From: CBDCFV01 sp965216425
Lineage (GTDB): Bacteria > Chloroflexota > Dehalococcoidia > Lucifugimonadales > UBA3495
DNA: 64,000 bases
Assembly (NCBI GenBank): GCA_965216425.1
Contig: CBDCFV010000006.1
Coordinates: 496,001 to 560,000, forward strand
Reading direction: 5' to 3'
Below, piece by piece: positions 52,424 through 58,541 of this stretch. Within the stretch, counting starts at the first letter, position 1; every line of letters starts with the position of its first letter. A program made the position numbers and the translations under genes. The notes below the pieces were generated by a model. That model was not told the DNA's origin and did no database searches. It saw only the letters and a program-made list of their open reading frames with translations.

Positions 52424-52702
52424 TTACCACAACCAATGCCAGAATTTCCTCCAGCACTTACGAACCCAGCCAGTGTTTGCTCGTGGCGTACCTCTTTTGT
52501 AAGGCCGGAAGAATCGCCATCCGGCCGCCAATCCGACCCATGCGGTTCCCGCAATCCCGGCTAACAAGACCCACAGCAATAAGTTCTGTTTATTTACATC
52601 CAACCAAGATGCTGCTACGACCTTGTCAGGCTCTGGGGTCTGGAGTAGGACGGCAATAGCCACCGCTAAAATCGAGACTGCAACCAGGAAGACTCCGAAC
52701 AT
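52424..52702 (-). CDS. Small two-helix membrane protein
   Basis: A protein of about 92 residues from ATG 52702 (MFGVFLVAVSILAVAIAVLL), with a second hydrophobic helix NLLLWVLLAGIAGTAWVGLAA and a basic, tryptophan-rich tail (WVRKCWRKFWHWLW). No family is recognised. There are two transmembrane segments with a short acidic loop (TPEPDK). It lies between the MazG fragment and an IS630 element with no partner, so its role is unknown. Confidence 0.5.
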   Translation of the reverse strand: MFGVFLVAVSILAVAIAVLLQTPEPDKVVAASWLDVNKQNLLLWVLLAGIAGTAWVGLAAGWRFFRPYKRGTPRANTGWVRKCWRKFWHWLW

Positions 52703-52797
52703 AACCAAGGGTTGAAAATAGTCTTTGACGTTTTGCGTTTCGGCCGATAGATCACTTTCTACTCGAGTAACGTAAGACCAACTAGTAGTCAGTCATG

Positions 52798-53935
52798 TTA
52801 GGAATCGAAGGGATAGAGGCGGTGTAATTTGGTTCGGGCATCCTGAGTGTTGAATCGCCAGTTGATGGTGACCCGCGCCTCGTTTCGCTCCTGCGCCGAG
52901 GCCCCGACTTCCCGTTGGAGCGATTCCTCGTCGGGGAGCCGCTGCCTCAGGCAGGAACGGGACAGTACGCTGAACTCGATCTCCGCCCCCGGCCTCCGCC
53001 GGGGCAGGCTATGTTCAGCCAACTGCCGTGCTTCGGCGTGTAGTGGAACTCCAGCCGTTTGGCAATCCGCCGCGCCTCGGCTGCCGGGAAGGTCTCGTAC
53101 AGCGACGCCACGCGGTGAGTGTTCAGGTTGTCCAATACCACCCGCACCACCGCTATCTCCGGGTAGGCTTCATCCACCAGCCAGCGCATCTGCTGGGCGA
53201 AGTCCTGCATCGTGCGCCGTTCAGTAATCGCCACGTGGCGCCAACCGGCCAACGGTTCACAGGCCAAGAACAGATTGCGGGTGCCTTCTCGGCGGTACTC
53301 GTAGTCCTGCCGCAGGGGGTGTCCCGGCTGGGCCGGCAGCGCCGGCTGGGTCTCGGCCAGCAACTGGGTGGAGGTCTCGTCAAAGCAGACCACCGGCCGC
53401 TTTGGGTCATAGGGCTCGGCGTACAGGTCCAGCACTTCCTCCATGTGGGCCACGAAGTCGGCGCTCACCTTGGGGATGCACCACTCTTTCTTCTGCCACG
53501 GCTTGAGAGCGTTTTTTTGAGCCGCTGGCGCACCGTCTCGTGGGACAAGGATGACGCCAACCCCAACTCCACCACCTTCCCAGCCAGCAAGCGCAGGGTC
53601 CAATGGGCATGTCCTTCCGGCGCTGGGCTACAGGCCAGGGCGATCAGGTGGGCTTCGCCCCGGTCCTCCAGCTTCCGGTACCGGTTCGCTTGGACCCGGT
53701 CTTGCAGCGCCCCAGCTAATCCAGCTTCGGCAAAGCGGCGCTTGATGCGGAACACCGTGCCCTCCGCCACGTCCAGTGCCTCGGCAACCCGGGGCGCGGC
53801 CCAACCAGCGTCGGTCTTGAGCAGTATCCGAGCCCGAGTAGTCACCCGAGCGGTACTTTTACCCGCTCGTACCAAGTGTTCCAGTTGGTTCCGCTGCTCC
53901 GGCGTCAACCGGACTCCGTACTTTTCCCTAACCAT
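52798..53935 (-). pseudogene. IS630 transposase 2, with A7 frameshift site and one insertion
   Basis: Frame one from ATG 53935 has the helix-turn-helix half (MVREKYGVRLTPEQRNQLEH, AEGTVFRIKRRFAEAGLAGA). It reaches RLKKTLSS at CTCAAAAAAACG, where the -1 frame gives QKNALKPWQKKEWCIPKV and the catalytic half RPVVCFDETSTQLLAE, VVLDNLNTH, KHGSWLN. Here a 23-bp hairpin (52988-53010) breaks the frame just before AEIEFSVLSRSCLRQRL, which contains the last catalytic glutamate. Apart from that insertion and the programmed-looking shift, the gene is intact. Confidence 0.85.
52988..53010 (+). repeat. 23-bp hairpin insertion in IS630 transposase 2
   Basis: The unit starts CCCGGCCTCC and ends GCCGGGGCAGGCT. 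Deleting exactly 23 bases restores HGSWLNMAEIEF on the minus strand. It is therefore the single lesion that inactivates this transposase. Confidence 0.8.
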
Positions 53936-54032
53936 ACCACCACCTCACTTCAACCCAGTCTGTTGCTCAGAATAGCGCCTTGATTCAGACTCTTTAAACT
54001 ACCATCAAAAACAGATTTGACTGACTACTAGT

Positions 54033-54410
54033 GCGGAGGGCACTGCAGACTTTGGAAGCGCCGCCGGTATCTTCTGGCAGACTGGCTTTGGAGGCCGCCA
54101 GGGTCAGGTTGGCCACGGTGGCCGCCAAGTACAACTGGAACCGGGTCTTGGTGCGGCCGAAGTAACGGGACTGGCGGATTCTCAGCTGGACCAGCCGCGC
54201 CAGCCGGTGCTCCACCACAATCGCTGCCTTGTGCCCGTCGAAGCGTCGGCTGCCACTCGTTGCCGCCATCGCGAGTACGGTGGCTATGGTCCGGCCGGTT
54301 CCTGGCCATCTCATGTCGGGCTGCCTCAGCGGGTTGAGGTTCTGGAACCGAGTATATCCGGCGTGTTGTCCGGGCTTTTGGCGGCAAATGGAAGGGCGCT
54401 GCAACGGTGC
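54033..54410 (-). pseudogene. IS1182-family transposase, C-terminal remnant
   Basis: The minus strand reads AIVVEHRLARLVQLRIRQSR, then YFGRTKTRFQLYLAATVANL. This is the C-terminal block of IS1182 transposases (VEHxxARLxxxGxRxARYxGxxKxxxQ..LAAxxxNL) with the last glutamate. The upstream part is in other frames and incomplete. It directly abuts the IS630 element. Confidence 0.7.
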
Positions 54411-54445
54411 GGCGCCCCTTATGCACGGGTTGGTTGTTACCCCGT

Positions 54446-54724
54446 TCAGGAGGTTGTGCTGGCGCCGGCAGCCCGGCGGATCTTGGCTGCCAGTCCGGGT
54501 AGCGCCTTCACGACTCCCCGGCGCAGAGTGAAGGGCGTTGTTTCCACGGCGTCTGCCAGGGTGAGGACGTCAGCCCGTGTTGGGTTGCTCTTCAACTGGT
54601 CCCTGAGTCCGTTGACCAAGCTCATCCTCTCGCCGGACACCGGGTGGTAGGCGTCGAGAAAGTCGAGGGCCAGTCTGAGGGACCGCCGGTGCTCGCCGCC
54701 GGTCTTTTCTTCTTCGTAGGTCAT
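54446..54724 (-). CDS. Small hypothetical protein (92 aa)
   Basis: A protein of 92 residues starts at ATG 54724 with a strong GGAGGAGG ribosome site. It is helical: GEHRRSLRLALDFLDAYHPV, then LVNGLRDQLKSNPTRADVLT and LRRGVVKALPGLAAKIRRAA. A longer form from ATG 54799, also behind an AGGAGGG, would add 25 basic residues. It shares strand and probably a transcript with the 65-aa gene upstream, driven from the promoter at 55125-55153. No family is recognised. Confidence 0.6.
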   Translation of the reverse strand: MTYEEEKTGGEHRRSLRLALDFLDAYHPVSGERMSLVNGLRDQLKSNPTRADVLTLADAVETTPFTLRRGVVKALPGLAAKIRRAAGASTTS

Positions 54725-54896
54725 GAGGCTCCTCCTCCGTGGTGGGGTTTTGTTTTTCTCGTTCCTTTCCGAGAAGGGAATTCGTCGCTGCATAATCATG
54801 GTCTTTCCCTCCTGGTTAGTTTCAGTTTGTCTGGCGAGTTGCCGGGGCATCTTGGCTCTGGTCATCTTCTTTGGGTACGGGGAGTCGTCTCCATCC

Positions 54897-55094
54897 CTAG
54901 AAGTAGTAACGGACGCCGGGGCTGGGCACGCTATAGGCCAGGAAGGTCTTGGGCGTCTTCTCCTCCTGGGGGGCCATCTCCTGGGAGACCATCTTGATGA
55001 TCCCGATCACCTGCTGAGTTACCTTGTCGCTCAGTTCCTGGATTTCGGGGTCAATTAATACGGTGTTCTCGTTCCAAATCTCTGACGTTGCCAT
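54897..55094 (-). CDS. Small hypothetical protein (65 aa)
   Basis: This 65-residue protein starts at ATG 55094 (MATSEIWNENTVLIDPEIQE) behind GGAGGAG. It has one amphipathic helix (LSDKVTQQVIGIIKMVSQEM) and ends with PSPGVRYYF. It is the first gene after a strong promoter and is divergent from the MerR-type regulator, its probable controller. No family is recognised. Confidence 0.6.
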   Translation of the reverse strand: MATSEIWNENTVLIDPEIQELSDKVTQQVIGIIKMVSQEMAPQEEKTPKTFLAYSVPSPGVRYYF

Positions 55095-55124
55095 GTTGGT
55101 CACTCCTCCGGTTTATCTAGGTAG

Positions 55125-55153
55125 ACTATAATAATTGATATAATACGTGTCAA
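55125..55153 (-). promoter_or_regulatory. Promoter for the 65-aa/92-aa genes
   Basis: On the minus strand TTGACA (55148-55153), 17 bases, TATAGT (55125-55130) is a near-consensus sigma-70 promoter in an AT-rich tract. Its -35 region overlaps GTGTCAA (plus strand), the mirror of TTGACAC at the opposing promoter. Confidence 0.7.
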
Positions 55154-55212
55154 GTCTATATACTATCAATAGAATATATTAAGTCACATCGCATAAGAAT
55201 CAATATGCGTAT

Positions 55213-55241
55213 TTGACACAACACTCCCCACGATATATAAA
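55213..55241 (+). promoter_or_regulatory. Promoter for the MerR-type gene
   Basis: TTGACA (55213-55218), 17 bases, TATAAA (55236-55241) lies 38 bases before the ATG. Together with the divergent promoter this gives two facing -35 boxes whose GTGTCAA/TTGACAC words form a 7-bp inverted repeat 59 bases apart. Confidence 0.7.
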
Positions 55242-55279
55242 ACGGACATGCCGGGAGCGATCCGACGGAGAGACTGACG

Positions 55280-55708
55280 ATGACGACGCAGCAGACGCGG
55301 GGCATCTACCTGATAAGCGCGGTAGCGGGTACGCTGGACATGCACCCGCAGACTCTGCGCAAGTACGAGCGCGCCGGGTTCGTGGTCCCGTCGCGGATGG
55401 GCCCGCTTCGCACCTACTCGGACGAGGACGTGGCCCGGTTGCGGCTGATCAAGCACTTCGTGGACGATATGGGCCTGAACCTGTCGGGCGTGCAACTGGC
55501 CCTGCGGATGACCTCGGAGCTGCTGGCTTTGCGCCAGGAAGCCGCCGCGGCCGACGCACCGGTGGAACGCATTGACGGGATGCTGGCGACGCTCGGGGTG
55601 AGGGTGGTGCAGCGCCCCCAGCCCGAACCGGAAGAGGAGCCGGGCGAAAGCTGGTTCAAGGTGAACCCTGGGGAGTCCGTGGAGTTTGATGCGAGGGTTG
55701 AGGAATAG
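55280..55708 (+). CDS. MerR-family (HspR-like) regulator
   Basis: This 142-residue protein has a MerR winged helix: YLISAVAGTLDMHPQTLRKY, then ERAGFVVPSRMGPLRTYSDE and DVARLRLIKHFVDDMGLNLS. The spacing and the GLNLxGVxxAL motif are those of HspR-type repressors, which lack a metal-binding cysteine end. The C terminus is acidic and proline-rich (PQPEPEEEPGES). ATG 55280 has GGAGAG upstream. It probably controls itself and the divergent small genes. Confidence 0.87.
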   Translation: MTTQQTRGIYLISAVAGTLDMHPQTLRKYERAGFVVPSRMGPLRTYSDEDVARLRLIKHFVDDMGLNLSGVQLALRMTSELLALRQEAAAADAPVERIDGMLATLGVRVVQRPQPEPEEEPGESWFKVNPGESVEFDARVEE

Positions 55709-55803
55709 GAACCGGATTGGCCTGTTGGTCGACCGTTTGCGGATGGCTTGGGGACTATCTACAAACCAATGGCTGCTCGTTGCAGCAAGTTGCCAAAGAA
55801 CCC

Positions 55804-56010
55804 TTATACATCCTTTCGCCATGAGCCATCGACCGGTCGGTATGCCCCGACGATTCTGTCCCTGTCCCGCGCCAGGATGAGCCTGCGGCGCTGGGCCCGT
55901 TTCCGGTTCAGGCGCCACCCGCTCTCGACGGATCCCTGAATGCCCCATTCCTCGACGGTCTTCATCACGTAGACCATGATCAGCGGTTCGCTGACGGTGA
56001 AGTATTCCAT
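55804..56010 (-). CDS. Small hypothetical protein (68 aa)
   Basis: A 68-residue protein from ATG 56010 (GGAGAG upstream) begins MEYFTVSEPLIMVYVMKTVE and ends in a strongly basic stretch (GWRLNRKRAQRRRLILARDR), which suggests nucleic-acid or membrane-surface binding. It is the last gene of a same-strand series that starts with the serine recombinase. Unrecognised. Confidence 0.45.
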   Translation of the reverse strand: MEYFTVSEPLIMVYVMKTVEEWGIQGSVESGWRLNRKRAQRRRLILARDRDRIVGAYRPVDGSWRKDV

Positions 56011-56049
56011 GGCTGCTCTCCTTGGATCGGATGGTCGGCTCCGACTCCG

Positions 56050-56259
56050 TCACAGCTCGATGACCGTGTCCTGGTCCTCGAACGCCCTCTTGAACTCGGC
56101 GTAGTCCAGTAGCGGGTTTTCCCGGATGACGCCCAGGATGCCGGCGATGGAGCTGTCCAGCTGGTGTTCGTTCCTTGTTTCCACTGCGTGATGGAGCACC
56201 TCGTAGAATTCCTGCAGTGTTTCCCTCCGCTCGGCGAACCTTTTCTCGAAGTAGGCCAA
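56050..56259 (-). CDS. Small helical hypothetical protein
   Basis: At least 69 residues, helical throughout (YFEKRFAERRETLQEFYEVL, ETRNEHQLDSSIAGILGVIR), ending in EDQDTVIEL. The TTG at 56259 is the first usual start, but the frame stays open and protein-like upstream (WIRANHQAFLAALTAEQETL). The real N terminus is therefore probably about 25 residues longer and may use a rare start codon. It lies downstream of the 303-residue protein and is a likely partner. No family recognised. Confidence 0.5.
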   Translation of the reverse strand: MAYFEKRFAERRETLQEFYEVLHHAVETRNEHQLDSSIAGILGVIRENPLLDYAEFKRAFEDQDTVIEL

Positions 56260-56353
56260 CAGGGTCTCCTGCTCGGCTGTCAGGGCGGCCAGGAAAGCTT
56301 GGTGGTTGGCCCGGATCCACTCCCTTTTGGTGTTCTCTCTTCCTCCAGGGTCG

Positions 56354-56434
56354 TCAGGTAGTGTGCTCCCGCCGTAGGACTTCCTGCGGCCCCAGTTTGA
56401 CGGCCATCTGGGCTATCCTCCAGTACGCGCTCAT
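56354..56434 (-). CDS. Possible 26-aa peptide overlapping the 303-aa gene
   Basis: ATG 56434 overlaps the stop of the 303-residue gene as ATGA and opens MSAYWRIAQMAVKLG, then QEVLRREHTT (26 residues). Overlap is the only support; it may just be the end of a coupled leader. Confidence 0.25.
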   Translation of the reverse strand: MSAYWRIAQMAVKLGPQEVLRREHTT

Positions 56435-57342
56435 CCCTGAAGGACCTCCTGTTGTTCCGGAGTGAGGACCGGTTCCTCGAGGAGTTGGGCCAGCGTGTAG
56501 GCCAGCTTGTAGACTTGGTGGAGGTCCTCCAGGTTGTTCTCGTCGCTCTGGGCCAGTTGGCCGGTCAAAGCGGACGCGGCGTTCTGGACCGAGTCCCTCA
56601 ATTCGCTTGTCCGTTGCATCCCAGCGTTCATGATGGCGGCCTGCTGGCGCATCTTGGCCTCGGACTTCGCGAAGTCCCGCAGAGCTTCCTCGACCTTCCC
56701 CTTCAGCTGGTGGGCCTTCCACTGCCCCCAGCCAGCAGCGCCGAGCCCGATGGGTATGGCTGCCACGCTGGCTGCGGTTCCCAGGGTGGCCAGGCCTCCT
56801 GCCATTCCGGCACCACCGGCGGACAAGGCCCCCCCACCCAGCCAGGCCATCCGGGCGCTGTGGGCGGCGGCGCCGGTCAGGTTCGCTATGCGAGTCCCCG
56901 CCGATGCGACCCCGAAGATGCCAGCTGCCTGGTAAAGGCCCGCGACCGTGGCGGTGGCAGCTCCGGCCCCTCCCACGATGCCAGCGGTCCCTATTCCTAT
57001 GGACTTGATGATGGCTTGGTGGAGTTCCTTCCAGTGCAGAAGCACCACCTCAGGGATCGAGGCGTTGAGGTCCTCGAAGTCCCGGTGCTTCACCTTGGCC
57101 TTCTGGAGGAACTCGGCGGCTACCTCCAGATGTTCCATGCTGTTCACCCGGAACTTCCCGAACTCTTCGGCTTGGGCATTGAAGTCATCGGCTACGGCCT
57201 TGGTACGGGCCCAATTGGCCTTGCATTTCTCAAGGGCCTCGGCGTGGATCTTCTTCCACTTCCGGGTTTTCATTGTGCTGTGGATGCTCGAGCCTATGGA
57301 TACGACGGCGGCCCCTCCGATGATGATGAACGGTACTGGCAT
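56431..57342 (-). CDS. Hypothetical glycine-rich membrane-associated protein
   Basis: This is a 303-residue protein. A short hydrophobic N terminus (MPVPFIIIGGAAVVSIGSSI) is followed by a charged helical region to about residue 110. A long Gly/Ala-rich hydrophobic stretch (about 115-215: IGIGTAGIVGGAGAATATVA, WLGGGALSAGGAGMAGGLAT, AASVAAIPIGLGAAGWG) comes next, and then a C-terminal coiled-coil-like part (LKGKVEEALRDFAKSEAKMR). Such glycine-zipper stretches insert into membranes. It lies in a row of small genes behind a serine recombinase. No family recognised; a membrane-acting effector is one possibility. Confidence 0.65.
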   Translation of the reverse strand: MPVPFIIIGGAAVVSIGSSIHSTMKTRKWKKIHAEALEKCKANWARTKAVADDFNAQAEEFGKFRVNSMEHLEVAAEFLQKAKVKHRDFEDLNASIPEVVLLHWKELHQAIIKSIGIGTAGIVGGAGAATATVAGLYQAAGIFGVASAGTRIANLTGAAAHSARMAWLGGGALSAGGAGMAGGLATLGTAASVAAIPIGLGAAGWGQWKAHQLKGKVEEALRDFAKSEAKMRQQAAIMNAGMQRTSELRDSVQNAASALTGQLAQSDENNLEDLHQVYKLAYTLAQLLEEPVLTPEQQEVLQG

Positions 57343-57533
57343 CGTTACTCTCTCTTCCTACCCCTGGTATGAAAACCGGCCTGGGTTGATCGGGTGGAGT
57401 TCCCCTTCCCTGTCCGGCCTTGGAGCTTGGTGTGAGATTCGTGGTTGCAGGTTCACTGGGCTCAGATAGGAACCCGGAACCCGGAACCCGGGACTGCGGA
57501 GGTTTGTAAAGGCAACTCGTGCCCATGCGTGGT

Positions 57534-57668
57534 TCACATCTCCGGATACTTGGCGCCATCGCAGACTTGGTGCCAGTCCTGGAACTGGGCTTCGATGTCG
57601 CTGTCAGGGTCCAACTCGCCAGCGTCAGCAAGATAGGCGATCAGCAGGTCTTTCTCTTCGTTGGTCAT
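57534..57668 (-). CDS. Small acidic hypothetical protein (44 aa)
   Basis: ATG 57668 overlaps the recombinase stop (ATGA at 57665-57668) and encodes 44 residues, MTNEEKDLLIAYLADAGELD, then SDIEAQFQDWHQVCDG, strongly acidic and helical. The overlap argues for translational coupling to the recombinase. Function unknown; an accessory or regulatory factor for the recombinase is conceivable. Confidence 0.5.
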   Translation of the reverse strand: MTNEEKDLLIAYLADAGELDPDSDIEAQFQDWHQVCDGAKYPEM

Positions 57669-58303
57669 GAAGATGACACTCTCTCCCGCTGCAGCACCCT
57701 TAGGACAGTGCTGGCCGAGCACTCGAAGTCACTGGCGATCCGCCGGAGGCTGGCGCCTTCCTCTCGCATCCTCCGCATCGTCTCCACCTGGTTGGGCCTG
57801 AACTTCCGGGGCGGCCCCAGGACCTTCCCCTGCTCGCGGGCCCGCTCCAGCCCTTCCTTCGTCCTCCGCTTGACGGACTGAAGTTCCTGGTCCGCCACCC
57901 AGGCCGCGAACATGGTCAGGATCTGCCCGAAGAATGCTTCGGGGCTCCCCTCGTCGGCCTCCAGGTACCGGGTCCATTGGGCCTCCGCCTCGGCCAGGGA
58001 ACGAATCCTGACGCCCCGGTCCCGCAGTTCGCAGATGGACCGTACGGTGTCTTGCCAAGTCCGACCGATGCGGTCAATGGCCACCACCACCAGGGTGTCA
58101 TCGCCAGCCAGACGGGCATTTAACTGGTGCCATGCCCGCCGCTCCTGGGTGCCGATGGAGCCGGAGACACCGACGTCGCGGTGGACGTTGGCCAGGGGCA
58201 CGCCGGCTCTCCGGAGTTGCAACTCCTGGGAGGCGGGGTCCATCCCCGGAACCCCTTCCTGGAGTCGGCGGCTGGTTCGGATGTATCCGAAAATGGAGGC
58301 CAT
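57665..58303 (-). CDS. Serine recombinase (resolvase/invertase family)
   Basis: This is a 212-residue small serine recombinase: SIFGYIRTSRRLQEG (catalytic serine in RTS), HRDVGVSGSIGTQERRAWHQ, TLVVVAIDRIGRTWQDTVRS, and the E helix FGQILTMFAAWVADQELQSV. A C-terminal helix-turn-helix, GASLRRIASDFECSASTVLR, follows. It differs clearly from the recombinase at 29278. ATG 58303 is the start. Inverted repeats lie just upstream (58322-58370). It heads a same-strand series of small genes, so it may mobilise or switch this block. Confidence 0.9.
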   Translation of the reverse strand: MASIFGYIRTSRRLQEGVPGMDPASQELQLRRAGVPLANVHRDVGVSGSIGTQERRAWHQLNARLAGDDTLVVVAIDRIGRTWQDTVRSICELRDRGVRIRSLAEAEAQWTRYLEADEGSPEAFFGQILTMFAAWVADQELQSVKRRTKEGLERAREQGKVLGPPRKFRPNQVETMRRMREEGASLRRIASDFECSASTVLRVLQRERVSSS

Positions 58304-58321
58304 GCCGGGAGTATACGTTTA

Positions 58322-58370
58322 TGGAACAGTTCCCGCAACGTGAAAATGTCAGGTGTTGCGTAGTGTTCCA
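58322..58370. repeat. Nested inverted repeats upstream of the recombinase
   Basis: TGGAACA (58322-58328) pairs with TGTTCCA (58364-58370), and inside it GCAAC (58335-58339) pairs with GTTGC (58355-58359), giving two nested arms around a 15-base centre. A further small hairpin, CCCGTTTGTGCAACGGG, follows at about 58376. This resembles a recombinase crossover or regulatory site. Confidence 0.5.
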
Positions 58371-58541
58371 TACTCCCCGTTTGTGCAACGGGAGAAGGGT
58401 GTTTTTTCGTGCAAGGTTAACGAGCGAACGGCCTTGGACGGCAAGGGCTTGTCAAGTTACAGTAGGAAGAGAAGCTGTCGTAGGGCCCAGGATAGCGGCG
58501 AATGCCGGGCCCAACGGACAAGGTTCAGACGCCCGGCGAAC

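Larger units (their letters stand above)
52781..54032 (-). mobile_element. IS630-family element 2
   Basis: Perfect 15-bp inverted ends ACTAGTAGTCAGTCA (52781-52795) and complement (54018-54032) include the target CTAG at each side. The element proper therefore begins TAGTCAGTCA. It carries a single transposase locus on the minus strand. One 23-bp hairpin insertion interrupts it. Confidence 0.85.
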
